A stretch of 23,720 nt of DNA from a virus. The DNA is taken from the IMG/VR virus record IMGVR_UViG_3300024999_000401, positions 1 through 23,720 of that record. The stretch is one strand, 5' to 3'. Position numbers and translations under genes: made by a program. Below, piece by piece: positions 14,145 through 23,720 of the stretch; the stretch's first letter is position 1; each line of letters begins with the position of its first letter. The notes beneath the pieces were generated by a model that was not told the origin of the DNA, searched no databases, and saw only the letters and a list, made by a program, of their open reading frames with translations.

Positions 14145-17100
14145 GTGGGAAATACGTATACTGTTGGTGCTAAATTAATAATAAAATATGACCAATCAGA
14201 AATAAAAACAACAATAGATCGTTTAAACAACTTTGTCAAAGCAAATCCCATAATCATTAATAATATAAAAATAGATTCTAGTGCATTAAATAATATAAAA
14301 TCCAATTTAGAAAAATTAGCAATAAAATTAGACAATGTATCAATAAATAATATTAAAGTACCTTCCAACGCTACAAAAGAACTAAAGAGCAAGATTGAAT
14401 CAATATCTTTTAGTCTTGGAAATTTAAAACTTAATACATCTAAAATCGATGGTAAAAAAGTTAATTTAACTTTATTCGTTCCACCTTCTGAAATTACAAA
14501 ACTTAAACAGCAAATAGAAGGGTTACGACCATTAATTAGAGTACAAGTTCAAGGACAAAGTACGGTAGCAACTCCTGGTTCTGGGTCATTAACTCAAGCT
14601 AAAACATTTGCAGATTCTTTAACTGCCTCTGGTCAATATAAAGGAAATACTTTAATTAGTTATGATTATGATCAAGCAGGAAAGTTAATTGCTGTATTAA
14701 AAAATGCACAAAACGAGACAATCAGACTTAAATATCAATTTGATGAAGCTAGTAGGTCATTTCAGCAAATTGGTTCGAGTACCAGAGTTCCAGATTTGCT
14801 TAATCAGAGTACAGTGGCAGCTCAAAGAACTTTTGCCGATTTAAGAAATGTTACAAATCAATTTAATATTCTTAAACAACAGTCTGGAAGTAATCCCATT
14901 GATTTTAAAACGCAAAAATTAATACCAGACTTAGAGTTATTGAATGCAAAAATAAAAACATTGAGTACTGGTATGCAACAAGTAACGCAAACTTATAAAC
15001 TTAATGATACTCAGACTATGAGTGTTTCTGGTAATTATAATTTGCTTAGAGGACAAATAGATTCTTTAAGCACATCAACAGGTAATTTGGCAAATAGGCA
15101 AATAGGACTAGGAGAAGCCACGTCGGTAGCTCTACAGCGTTTTCCGCTATGGATAGCAGTTTCGACATTGGTAATGGGCAGTCTGCATAAGATGCAAGAG
15201 GCCTTTACATTTATGTCAGAACAATCAAAATTGTTTACAAATTTACAACTTGAGATGACTAATACAAATTTAGTTTTTGGAGAAATAACTAGTACAGCGA
15301 ATCAATTTGCCTCTGCTATAGGTTCTACAACTAGTAAAGTAATGCAATCTATAGCTGTATTCGGAACTTATTCCTCTACGTTGGATGATGTTCTTACAAA
15401 GTCAAAATCTGCAATTACTTTATCAAATATTACAGGGCAAGGAGTAGAGCAGACCAGTGATGAATTAATGGGGATTATGAGTCAATTTAGACTTGGGGCC
15501 AATGATATAACATCTGTAACCGATTCTGTATTGGGCTCGGCACGTAATTTGCAAATGGATTTTCCCAAGGCAGTTTCTGAGATTTCTAGCGGATTGCGTA
15601 CTGTCGGAAGCGTGGCGAAGGAAGCGGGCCTTTCAGTTTCCGAAACAACTGGCATTTTAAGTACCATGATAGAAGTTTCGAGGCGTAGTGGGGCAGAAAA
15701 TTCAAATGCCCTCCGCACAGTTATTAGCCGTATATCAGCCGTAGGGGAAGAGTCTGATCCAGAAGAGTTTAAAGGGATAGAAAAAAAATTTTATAATATA
15801 GGAATAGCAATTAAATCTTCATCCGACACAATTCGTCCATTAGGAGAGATTTTGTCGGAATTGGGCGAAAGATGGAAGACTTTAAATGATGTTGAACGCC
15901 AATCTATTGCACAGGCCAGTGCTGGAATGTATAGAAGAAATGCATTTATTAGTCTTATGTCCAATTACGACAAAGTTCTACAAAATACAACTGCCGCACA
16001 AGAAAGCGAAGGGGTAACTGCACAAAAACAAGAAATATATAACAATTCTTTATCTGCCTCTGTAGCAAGATTAACTGCGGCATGGGAAAAATTTTATTTA
16101 AATTCAATTAATACTGATACTTGGAAAAACCTAGTAAAAGGTTTAACAGTTGTAATATCTGGCTTTGCAGATTTTGCTAGTGTAATGGGAGGAATCCCAA
16201 CAATATTGGCAACAGTAGTTTTAACTGCTTCTTTATTTTCCACAAAATTTCAAGGATTTATGAGTAGATCATTTTTAATTGCTCCAATGTTAGCATTTAA
16301 AGCTTCGGTAATAGAAACATCAGTAGTCATGAGACAATTTAGTGGATATGCCAATACATGGAGGACAAATCCATTTATTGTTGGTTTTCAAATGGCAAAA
16401 GTTTCAGTTATAGAATATATTGCAAGTATTCGTTTAGCTATAGCACAACAAACCGCAATGGGTAGAACAGGATGGACAAATGCATTAGGAGTTGCTATTA
16501 CAGGAATAAGCGGTGCTATGAGGTCATTAGCTTCATCTGCAATAGTAGCTAGAATCGCAATGGCGGCATTCCAAGCAGTTGCTACACTTGGTTTATCGGT
16601 TGCTCTTTCTCTCGTAATCGGTAAAGTAATGGGATACGCAGATTCATGGATTCATGCAAAAGAAAAAGCACAAGAAGCATTTGATTCTCTTCAAAAATCT
16701 GTATCATCATTATCTTCAGAAGTCTCCCAATCTGAAACTTTAATTTCTACATACGACGAATTATCTGTAAAGAAAAACAAAACTACAGAAGAGACTCAAA
16801 AGTTATCCGAAGCAACTGAAAAATTATCTACTCTTTTACCTCAATCAATAGAAGGTTTTGATTCGGAAGGTAAAGCAATTTTAGGTTCAGCTGAGAGTCT
16901 CCGTGAATATTTAGATTTAAAAAGACAAGAGTTAGAAATAAATAAACAAAAATTAGTTAGTGATTTCTATGCAAATGAATCCTCGCAAATAGATGACATA
17001 ATTGAAAAACAAAATAAACTCAATGATTTAAAAGATAAATTATCAAAACAGGAACAAATTAAAACCAATATTATTGGGCCAAACAATAGTTATACTCCTG

Positions 17101-19880
17101 ATGAAAAAGTTTCCTTAATTGCAAATAAAGATTTAGATATTAATAAAATTAAAGGTGAGATTTCTGAAGTTCAGGGTGAAATATTAAAAGCTAATTCTGC
17201 TATGTCTAGTGGTTTAAAAGCAGTTACTCAAACAGAATTAGAATCTTTAAATTTGTCATCTAATTCATTAAGTAATTTTTCCAAATCATATATGGGTATA
17301 ATATCTGAAATAAGTAAAAGTGGAGAAAGTCCTGCACAAGTATTATCGACTTTATTCGACACTTTTAAAACAGATATAAATATTAAACCAATTATAGATG
17401 AATGGAATACATCTTTGCAAGGTCTTCAAAAAGGGAATATTGACGCTTCTAAGGCAGAAAAGATACATCAAGATGCAGTAGATAGTCTAACAACCGCTAT
17501 GTCAAGAGCAAATCCTAATATGAAAATGGAATTCATTAAACCTTTCGTTGAAGGTTTACTTGTGCTAAGTGGTGTTGCACCTAAAACAGAAGAAAAAATA
17601 GTTGATTTTTCATCTTCCCTAAAAACTCTTCAAGAAACTATGTCATCGTCTGCATCATCTATTTCAGAACTCCAATCTGCTATGAAGGAATATTCTGATT
17701 CAGGCACTATAAGTCTTGACACTATCATTAAATTATCTGCAACATATCCAGAACTTCTTAATCATCTTGGCAATGAAGCGAAAATTAGACAAATAATTAC
17801 TGATAAAATAAAAGAAGAACAAGAGGTTTCTCGTCAAGCATATGCTCAAATGCTTATGGATAGTGAAGAATTCTACAAAGCAAAAGTTCTAGGCAATGCT
17901 CAAGTAATGGATGCTTTATCTAAATTATATAATGGAGATTTAAGTCAATATAAATCACTTGCTGAAGCAAAGGCAAAAGTAGATCAAGAATTAATACAGA
18001 CTCTTGCCTCTGCATGGTCTAATTATTATAGAGCTGGAGCATTGGTTGCACAACCTTTAGATGGCGGAAGAACTCTTGTAGACGCAAGTGGAAATGCAAG
18101 TGGGGTAAATGGATACGGTATTACTCCTGAAATGAAAGCACAACTATCAGGATTAAAACAATATTCAGATCAAATGAGTGCTTTGGCATCTGCAATGGAC
18201 GGAATTGCAATAAAAGGTACTTCTGGCATAGATTTTTCAGGTATAGGAATGTCTGGAGGCAAAGAAAAAGATAAAAAAGAAAAAGCATCTCCAACATCAT
18301 CAATAGCAGAACAAGTTTCAATAGAAGAATCACTTATTCGCTCATTTAATACTCAAGCAGAAATGACAGCAGAACAAGGTAAGCTTCTAGAAAAACAAAT
18401 TGCTACTGCTAAATCTGCTAATGACTATAATTTACAATTGTCTCTCACAAATGATTTAATAAAGAATCAAAAACTTCAAATTACACAATTGGGAGAAGCA
18501 AAGTCAAAAATAGAAGCAGAATTCGTAAAAGTATCTACTCAATCTGGATTTCAAAATACATCTCAATTTGTTGACGCGCAAGGTGAAGCAACTTTATATT
18601 ATCAAAATTTATGGAATGCTTCATCCGTAGAAACTCAAAAACAACTTTCTGCCACTTTTGATAAACTGTCAAAACTCCAAAAAGCTTGGGGAGATAATTC
18701 AACATCTGTATTAGAATTGGCTGATTCCCAAAAATCTCTCCAACAATCTCTCCTAGATATCAAAACAGAAATAGCAGACCAAACAATCCAAACCCTAAAA
18801 GATTCCTATAAAAAGCAAGAAGAATTAGCAATAAAAAATATAGAAAATGAAGCGAAACTTGAAGACACTCGCCATCAACAAAAATTAGACCTCCTAGATG
18901 AAGAAGCAACTGCATATGAAGATTCTATAAACAAACAAATTGATGCAATTGATAAACTCTCATCTGCTGAAGATTACAATAAAAATCTTAAAAAATCTCA
19001 ATCTGAAGCACAAGATATTCAAAATCAAATTAATATCTTGTCCAAAGACACTTCTATTTCAGGAAAATCTAAACTTGCTGATCTTCAAAAACAACTTGCA
19101 GAAAAAAACTCATCTATTGATGACATGCAAACTGATCATACAAATACTCTTCGTAAACAAAATCTCCAAGATCAACTTGCAGATTATAAAAAAGATATTG
19201 ATGCAAAGAAAAAGGCAGAAAATACCAAGTATGATTTAAAGAAATCTGAATTAGATGCAGAAAAAGTTGCTACAGAAACAACATTTAATGAACTCATGAA
19301 TAATGAAAGATATTGGGCAGAACAACGTTTATTAATCATTAATGGTAATATTGATGCAATTAAATTATCTCTTGCTGTTTTTTATGAAGAATTCACCAAA
19401 GATATCACAGGTAAAGCAGATTTAATCAAAGGATCATTTGAAGAAATAAAAAATATCATAGATGATATTAAAAATTCGGCAGGTAATTTAGATGGAATAA
19501 ATATGTCCATGAGTACAAGTGATTCTATGGGTTCTGCTTATTCTGGTGCATTAACTCCATCATGGGGTCCTGGTGGTAAATCAATGATAGTCCATCAAGA
19601 TGAATTAATTCTAAACGCAACAGAAACATCAAAATTCTTCAAAATTGCCGACATTCTATCAAAAATTGACATTCCAAATATACTGAAAAGTATATCTCTT
19701 CCAACATTAAATATTCCATCATTCCAAATGCCACAACTGGCAAATAATATATCTACTAATACGACTAATAATTTAAATCCTGTGTTTAATATTACGATTC
19801 CTTCTGGAACTAGTAAAAATCAAGCGAAGGAAATTGTAAAATTAGTTTATGCTGATTTAGTAAAAATGATTAAAAAATAA
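14145..19880 (+). CDS. Tail tape measure protein
   Basis: The gene encodes 1911 residues from a GTG start at 14145 behind GGTGGTGATG. The first 330 residues are Asn/Lys-rich and repetitive, with a recurring LNNIKIDSS/NNIKVPSN-like pattern. Residues about 350-535 match the PhageMin_Tail/TP901 tape measure domain (LQLEMTNTNLVFGEI through NALRTVISRISAV). Hydrophobic segments near 673-700 and 797-832 could enter the host membrane during DNA injection. Long Glu/Lys coiled coils follow at about 860-1010 and 1500-1760. The C-terminus near 1805-1825 (SWGPGGKSMIVHQDELILN) is a familiar tape measure ending. No peptidoglycan hydrolase domain is visible. By the usual proportion of about 0.15 nm per residue the tail would be near 290 nm, which is long for a siphophage. 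Confidence 0.95.
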   Translation: MGNTYTVGAKLIIKYDQSEIKTTIDRLNNFVKANPIIINNIKIDSSALNNIKSNLEKLAIKLDNVSINNIKVPSNATKELKSKIESISFSLGNLKLNTSKIDGKKVNLTLFVPPSEITKLKQQIEGLRPLIRVQVQGQSTVATPGSGSLTQAKTFADSLTASGQYKGNTLISYDYDQAGKLIAVLKNAQNETIRLKYQFDEASRSFQQIGSSTRVPDLLNQSTVAAQRTFADLRNVTNQFNILKQQSGSNPIDFKTQKLIPDLELLNAKIKTLSTGMQQVTQTYKLNDTQTMSVSGNYNLLRGQIDSLSTSTGNLANRQIGLGEATSVALQRFPLWIAVSTLVMGSLHKMQEAFTFMSEQSKLFTNLQLEMTNTNLVFGEITSTANQFASAIGSTTSKVMQSIAVFGTYSSTLDDVLTKSKSAITLSNITGQGVEQTSDELMGIMSQFRLGANDITSVTDSVLGSARNLQMDFPKAVSEISSGLRTVGSVAKEAGLSVSETTGILSTMIEVSRRSGAENSNALRTVISRISAVGEESDPEEFKGIEKKFYNIGIAIKSSSDTIRPLGEILSELGERWKTLNDVERQSIAQASAGMYRRNAFISLMSNYDKVLQNTTAAQESEGVTAQKQEIYNNSLSASVARLTAAWEKFYLNSINTDTWKNLVKGLTVVISGFADFASVMGGIPTILATVVLTASLFSTKFQGFMSRSFLIAPMLAFKASVIETSVVMRQFSGYANTWRTNPFIVGFQMAKVSVIEYIASIRLAIAQQTAMGRTGWTNALGVAITGISGAMRSLASSAIVARIAMAAFQAVATLGLSVALSLVIGKVMGYADSWIHAKEKAQEAFDSLQKSVSSLSSEVSQSETLISTYDELSVKKNKTTEETQKLSEATEKLSTLLPQSIEGFDSEGKAILGSAESLREYLDLKRQELEINKQKLVSDFYANESSQIDDIIEKQNKLNDLKDKLSKQEQIKTNIIGPNNSYTPDEKVSLIANKDLDINKIKGEISEVQGEILKANSAMSSGLKAVTQTELESLNLSSNSLSNFSKSYMGIISEISKSGESPAQVLSTLFDTFKTDINIKPIIDEWNTSLQGLQKGNIDASKAEKIHQDAVDSLTTAMSRANPNMKMEFIKPFVEGLLVLSGVAPKTEEKIVDFSSSLKTLQETMSSSASSISELQSAMKEYSDSGTISLDTIIKLSATYPELLNHLGNEAKIRQIITDKIKEEQEVSRQAYAQMLMDSEEFYKAKVLGNAQVMDALSKLYNGDLSQYKSLAEAKAKVDQELIQTLASAWSNYYRAGALVAQPLDGGRTLVDASGNASGVNGYGITPEMKAQLSGLKQYSDQMSALASAMDGIAIKGTSGIDFSGIGMSGGKEKDKKEKASPTSSIAEQVSIEESLIRSFNTQAEMTAEQGKLLEKQIATAKSANDYNLQLSLTNDLIKNQKLQITQLGEAKSKIEAEFVKVSTQSGFQNTSQFVDAQGEATLYYQNLWNASSVETQKQLSATFDKLSKLQKAWGDNSTSVLELADSQKSLQQSLLDIKTEIADQTIQTLKDSYKKQEELAIKNIENEAKLEDTRHQQKLDLLDEEATAYEDSINKQIDAIDKLSSAEDYNKNLKKSQSEAQDIQNQINILSKDTSISGKSKLADLQKQLAEKNSSIDDMQTDHTNTLRKQNLQDQLADYKKDIDAKKKAENTKYDLKKSELDAEKVATETTFNELMNNERYWAEQRLLIINGNIDAIKLSLAVFYEEFTKDITGKADLIKGSFEEIKNIIDDIKNSAGNLDGINMSMSTSDSMGSAYSGALTPSWGPGGKSMIVHQDELILNATETSKFFKIADILSKIDIPNILKSISLPTLNIPSFQMPQLANNISTNTTNNLNPVFNITIPSGTSKNQAKEIVKLVYADLVKMIKK

Positions 19881-19886
19881 ATAATA

Positions 19887-19921
19887 AAAGTAGAGAGAAG
19901 TCAAGCAAATCTCTCTACTTT
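19887..19921 (+). terminator. Hairpin between tape measure and Dit genes
   Basis: AAAGTAGAGAGA (19887-19898) pairs perfectly over 12 bp with TCTCTCTACTTT (19910-19921). The T run ends at once and the Dit ribosome binding site follows, so it is probably a weak terminator or an RNA-processing/attenuation site that lowers Dit and Tal output relative to the tape measure gene. Confidence 0.6.
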
Positions 19922-19937
19922 AAATTGAGGTGAAAAT

Positions 19938-20708
19938 ATGCCAATATCAGAAAGCTTATATTTAATGTTTAATAATGTTAGTTCACAGACATTTGATATA
20001 ATTAATTGTACTGTTGATTCTGGACTATATAGCGAAACATTAATTCCTGACAGAATAGTCAATCAAACAAAAGTAAAAAATAATCCAATTCCATTTTTTC
20101 AAGGGGTAGAAGAATCATCAAGAGTCATCAAATGTTTTTTAGCATTTCGAGAGGGATTTGATGAGGGAAAATTACGTTCAGTTAAAAGATGGTTACACAC
20201 TGATTTTTTTGTTCCATTATCATTTTCAGAAATTCCTGACATTTTGTATTACGCAATTTGTACAAATTCATCTGACTTGATGCACAATGGGCGTGGAGAA
20301 GGTTATATTGTTTGCGAATTCGAATGTGATTCTCCATATGCTTATTCTCCAATTTACTCCTCTATTCAATATGACCTATCCACAAACCCCACATCCACTA
20401 CTCTAAAATTTGTAAATAATGGAGATATTCCTTGCAAGCCATTTATCACAGTTCAAGTAATTTCTGGCACTAGTTTTTCTATTACTAATCTTTCTGATGG
20501 AGGAAATACAATTTCATTTACAGGACTTCAAGCAAATGAAATTCTAGAAATTAATTGTGAAAATGAAGATATTAAAACTTCCATCCCATTAACTTATCGT
20601 TATGATAAGATGTCTGGAGATTTTCTTTCTACAATAAGGGGAGTAAATAGGTTATTATGTTTTGGCAATATTAAACTTCAATTCAAATATCAATTCAAAT
20701 TACTGTAA
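19938..20708 (+). CDS. dit: Distal tail protein (Dit)
   Basis: The 256-residue product starts at ATG 19938 behind TTGAGGTG. The N-terminal half shows the Sipho_tail pattern: SQTFDIINCTVDSGLY, then ESSRVIKCFLAFREGFDEGKLRSVKRWLHTDFFVPLSFSEIPDILYYAICTN, then the GEGYIVCEFECDSPYAYS strand at the end of the belt domain. The C-terminal half (from about 140) is a beta-sandwich of galectin type (TLKFVNNGDIPCKPFITVQV...ITNLSDGGNTISFTGL). Dit forms a hexameric ring at the tail tip, joining the tube to Tal and the fibres. Its order after the tape measure gene and before Tal is standard, and length and domains are those of the family. Confidence 0.9.
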   Translation: MPISESLYLMFNNVSSQTFDIINCTVDSGLYSETLIPDRIVNQTKVKNNPIPFFQGVEESSRVIKCFLAFREGFDEGKLRSVKRWLHTDFFVPLSFSEIPDILYYAICTNSSDLMHNGRGEGYIVCEFECDSPYAYSPIYSSIQYDLSTNPTSTTLKFVNNGDIPCKPFITVQVISGTSFSITNLSDGGNTISFTGLQANEILEINCENEDIKTSIPLTYRYDKMSGDFLSTIRGVNRLLCFGNIKLQFKYQFKLL

Positions 20709-20740
20709 AATACACACTTCCGAAAGGAGAAAAATCATAA

Positions 20741-23720
20741 ATGTATCAAGATATAGACTTATCATTAAAACCACCTTCGCCTAAATTATCTCTGCATAAA
20801 CCAGACAAAACAAAAATATCCAACCTCCTAGAAGCATTTGAAATTAACTTAGATATTAATTCTTTAGATTTAGATACACTTTCATTCTTACTTCCTTATA
20901 AACTTAACATTAATCATCAATTACAACAAAATAATCATATTTCATTATTACGTAATAGATATTTAATCAAACTTATTCTAGGGGATTATGTACAATGGTT
21001 TATAATTAGTAGTCCCATCCCAACCGCAGATGAAGATTCCGATTACTTAGAAGTGAATTGCGTATCATTGGAAAATGAGTTAAATGACAAAAGAATTAAA
21101 GCTTATACCGCCCAAGCCGTTTTATTATCAGAAATTATGAATGGATATTCAAGAGATACAATTGTTGATGAAGCAACCACCACAGAAGTTGTAGATGGAA
21201 TTCTCAAGGGAACCTCATGGACTCTCGGAAATGTTCCAATTTCTCTAAATTCTATATATCGATCTTTTGAAGGTATTTCTAGCACGAAATTAGAATTTAT
21301 AAGAAATACACTTACAGAGAAATATAAAATTATTGCTAAATTTAATACGCAAAATAGAGTAATTGATTTCTTTGAAACTGAAGAATTTGGTACATTTGAT
21401 GGTTTAAGAATAAATGATAAAAACTATCTCCGTACAATTACTCAAAGTGAAGATGATGAAAATTTCTGTACTAGATTAAATGTTTATGGGAAGGATGGCA
21501 TTGGAATTCAATCTATCAATCCACTCGGAAAACCATTTTTAGAAAATTACGATTTTTTTCTTTATCCATTTTTTAGAGATGAAAGCAGAAATGTGATCAC
21601 AAGTTCTGATTATATGACTGATGGTTTATGCCATGCAATCCTAGATTATCAAATTGCAATGTCCCAAGAAGCATCTGCTTATACTGATTTATTAGCACAA
21701 TTAACTGCATATCAAATTGCATTAACTGAAAAACAAAATGAGATGACCTTGCTAGTTGACGATATGCTAATAATTGACGACAATATTAAAACTAATCAAG
21801 ATAATGGAATTAATGTTGTTGCTCTTACTGCTGAAAAAGTAGCTTTACAAATAGAAATTGATGCAAAACAAATAGAAGTAGACGCTGCAATCGCACTAGT
21901 TACAGGAGTACAAGATCAAATTTCAACTTTGCAATCTGATTTATCTGAAGAAAATCATTTTACTCCTGAATTATTAATTGAAAAGATTGATTATGAATTA
22001 GATGGTGAGTGGTCAGACGAAAGTATTATTCTTTCTACAGATTTGTATTTTTCTGCTCTTGATGAACTCCAGAATCGTAAAATACCACATCAACTTATCG
22101 AAATATCAATTGTAAATTTTCTTGAGGTGCTATCAGAACAAAGAAATTGGAAAAAGATAGTTGTAGGAAATAAAGTTGCAATACAAAATGAGCAACTAGG
22201 AATTGATGTATTGGCTTCTATAACAAAAGCATCTTTTGATTTCGAATCTGGTGAAATTAAACTAACAATTGCAGATATTAAAAAATGCAAAGATAATAGA
22301 GATAAACTTAGAGAATATTTATATGAACAAAAAAATTATGTTGATATCATTGATCTCAACAAACAAAAATGGAATGAACAATTAATCAAAGCTAAAGAAT
22401 ATGTTGATATACAGATTGAAGAAGTAAATGGTACACTATTAAATTTAAATATTGATGTAAATAGATTTTCACTTGATGGATATATAACAAAAATAGAATC
22501 AAGTGCATTGAAAAATTCATTACAACAAGCAAATGCAGAATCAGAGGATTTTATTATTATTGCTAATTCTTTAGGATTGACAGATGATATTATTCCAAAT
22601 GAAAAAATAAATTATAGGGACGCATTAAATGCATTAACATTAGAATTAAATAAGTGGATTGATCAAACAACATATCCAATAATTATTCTTTTAACGGAGA
22701 GAGATATTATAAAAACTCTTTTTGAAAATGTGCAAAATACAAAGGCAATATTAATTAATAAAATTGCTTTAATCAGAGAAGAAAGAGCAGGAATATATAC
22801 AGATGATCAAGTTTCAGAAGTAAATATTGCTATTGCTAATATGTTGACTAATATTGCTGATTTTGCTAAAGATAGACAAATTACTTATGCAGAAGCAACA
22901 ATGTTAAGTGAAGCATTTGTAAAAATTAACAATGAAAGTGTAGACATAATAAATATTGCTACTGGTTTTGTAATTGATTCAGCAATAATTAACAATTATC
23001 AAAACTCCTTAACTGGAACAATTGCATCGTGTGGAATAGATGGATTAGAGGTTGAATTAAATAATTGGGTTGGCTATGCAGAATTAGATTATCCTATTGC
23101 GATGACAAGATCCCAAAAGAAAAAATTAGTAAATAAATTCATATATGTAAACAGCACTAAAAAATTATTAATTGAGGCTATTGCATTGGCAACTCCAGCA
23201 TACACTGTTGATGGTCAAATTTATGTAAAAGGAACTGGTGCAAACAGAAATGCTAATCGTTCACTATTAATAAATAAAAAAATAATTAGTGCAAGTAGTG
23301 TGAGTGGCAGAGGATTAATGTTAACAGTAATTGACAGAAGTGATTTATCTGTTATTTTTACACAATTATACGATACTTTTGCAGATGATCAAGCAAGATT
23401 AGATTTAGCAACAAAATTAGATACTTTAGACAATACCGTGATTATAACATTAACATCCTATAATTCTATCGGGTGGAATTCTACTCTATTGACATCGGTA
23501 ATAAGATGTGGAGGAACTGGAACAGATACAGGAATTGGTGCTTATCCTTACTCACTTATTGGTATACCTGGAATTTTTAAGGGAACTGCATTGGAAGTTA
23601 TTTCATTTAGTGATAGTAATGCTCCTTATGCAGAAATAAATACAAAAATTATAGATGGATTACCTGTAGGTGTTGTAATTGCTGAATCTGTATTGGCTGT
23701 TGATGCGTTACTTTATGCAC
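20741..23720 (+). CDS. Tail-associated (Tal) tip protein with GG/ILEI-like domain, 3' end cut by the window
   Basis: An ORF opens at ATG 20741 (GAAAGGAG upstream) and runs to the window edge without a stop, about 993 residues so far. Residues about 20-300 look like the prophage tail protein fold that closes the tail tube below Dit (LLRNRYLIKLILGDYVQWFII, then LLSEIMNGYSRDTI and GTSWTLGNV). A long helical stalk follows (about 306-420 and again 500-800), with Gln-, Glu- and Asn-rich coiled coil. At about 855-967, RGLMLTVIDRSDLSVIFTQLYDTF, VIITLTSYNS and GIPGIFKGTALEVIS resemble the GG domain (ILEI/FAM3 family), known from phage T4 long-fibre protein gp35 and human FAM3/POMGnT1 proteins. No NlpC/P60, M23 or lysozyme motif is visible in the part seen. 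Confidence 0.8.
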   Translation, partial: MYQDIDLSLKPPSPKLSLHKPDKTKISNLLEAFEINLDINSLDLDTLSFLLPYKLNINHQLQQNNHISLLRNRYLIKLILGDYVQWFIISSPIPTADEDSDYLEVNCVSLENELNDKRIKAYTAQAVLLSEIMNGYSRDTIVDEATTTEVVDGILKGTSWTLGNVPISLNSIYRSFEGISSTKLEFIRNTLTEKYKIIAKFNTQNRVIDFFETEEFGTFDGLRINDKNYLRTITQSEDDENFCTRLNVYGKDGIGIQSINPLGKPFLENYDFFLYPFFRDESRNVITSSDYMTDGLCHAILDYQIAMSQEASAYTDLLAQLTAYQIALTEKQNEMTLLVDDMLIIDDNIKTNQDNGINVVALTAEKVALQIEIDAKQIEVDAAIALVTGVQDQISTLQSDLSEENHFTPELLIEKIDYELDGEWSDESIILSTDLYFSALDELQNRKIPHQLIEISIVNFLEVLSEQRNWKKIVVGNKVAIQNEQLGIDVLASITKASFDFESGEIKLTIADIKKCKDNRDKLREYLYEQKNYVDIIDLNKQKWNEQLIKAKEYVDIQIEEVNGTLLNLNIDVNRFSLDGYITKIESSALKNSLQQANAESEDFIIIANSLGLTDDIIPNEKINYRDALNALTLELNKWIDQTTYPIIILLTERDIIKTLFENVQNTKAILINKIALIREERAGIYTDDQVSEVNIAIANMLTNIADFAKDRQITYAEATMLSEAFVKINNESVDIINIATGFVIDSAIINNYQNSLTGTIASCGIDGLEVELNNWVGYAELDYPIAMTRSQKKKLVNKFIYVNSTKKLLIEAIALATPAYTVDGQIYVKGTGANRNANRSLLINKKIISASSVSGRGLMLTVIDRSDLSVIFTQLYDTFADDQARLDLATKLDTLDNTVIITLTSYNSIGWNSTLLTSVIRCGGTGTDTGIGAYPYSLIGIPGIFKGTALEVISFSDSNAPYAEINTKIIDGLPVGVVIAESVLAVDALLYA

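Noticed and set aside
18940-19239. Plus-strand ORF of 99 codons inside the tape measure gene
   Set aside because: It is an alternate frame through the coiled-coil part of the tape measure gene; its Ile/Lys/Leu-rich product reflects the repetitive sequence.

Overview
The window looks like part of a Firmicutes siphophage or prophage genome. It is AT-rich, its genes have Shine-Dalgarno sites of the GGAGG/GGAAGTG type, TTG and GTG starts are common, and there is a recognisable long-tail module (chaperone-like protein, tape measure, Dit, Tal). The host species cannot be fixed from the sequence. All genes but one are on the + strand.

Layout. 1-223: the end of an upstream gene and a 55-residue unknown ORF. 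337-2817: a large nuclease with zinc ribbons, of homing-endonuclease type. 3030-7639: a host-recognition block with a small beta-sandwich-like protein, a fibre with a sialidase-like propeller, and a beta-helix tailspike. 7726-8277: a RuvC-like remnant followed by a RusA-like Holliday junction resolvase; both have ATA where ATG is expected. 8440-12524: a tyrosine recombinase between two further free-standing nucleases, one of them with an EDxHD/Vsr-like catalytic core. 12560-13021: a probable tail assembly chaperone. 13077-13583 (minus): a membrane protein with its own promoter, looking like a moron. 13669 to the end: an HK97-gp10-like protein, a 1911-residue tape measure, Dit, and a Tal protein cut by the window edge that carries a GG/ILEI-like domain.

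How the genes fit together. The right half builds the tail shaft and tip, and the left half supplies receptor-binding appendages. The middle, about 7.7-12.5 kb, is an accessory zone of DNA-processing genes that separates the two. The three nucleases share a layout of DNA-binding repeats plus a Vsr/PD-(D/E)XK-like core, but they are not simple copies of one another. Each is preceded by a structured leader; two of these leaders fold as three-way junctions followed by U-rich sequence. Near-identical terminator hairpins flank the segment holding the third nuclease and the chaperone gene. These leaders, the paired ATA starts and the duplicated terminator are the least conventional signals. No CRISPR array, tRNA gene, transposase or reverse transcriptase was seen.
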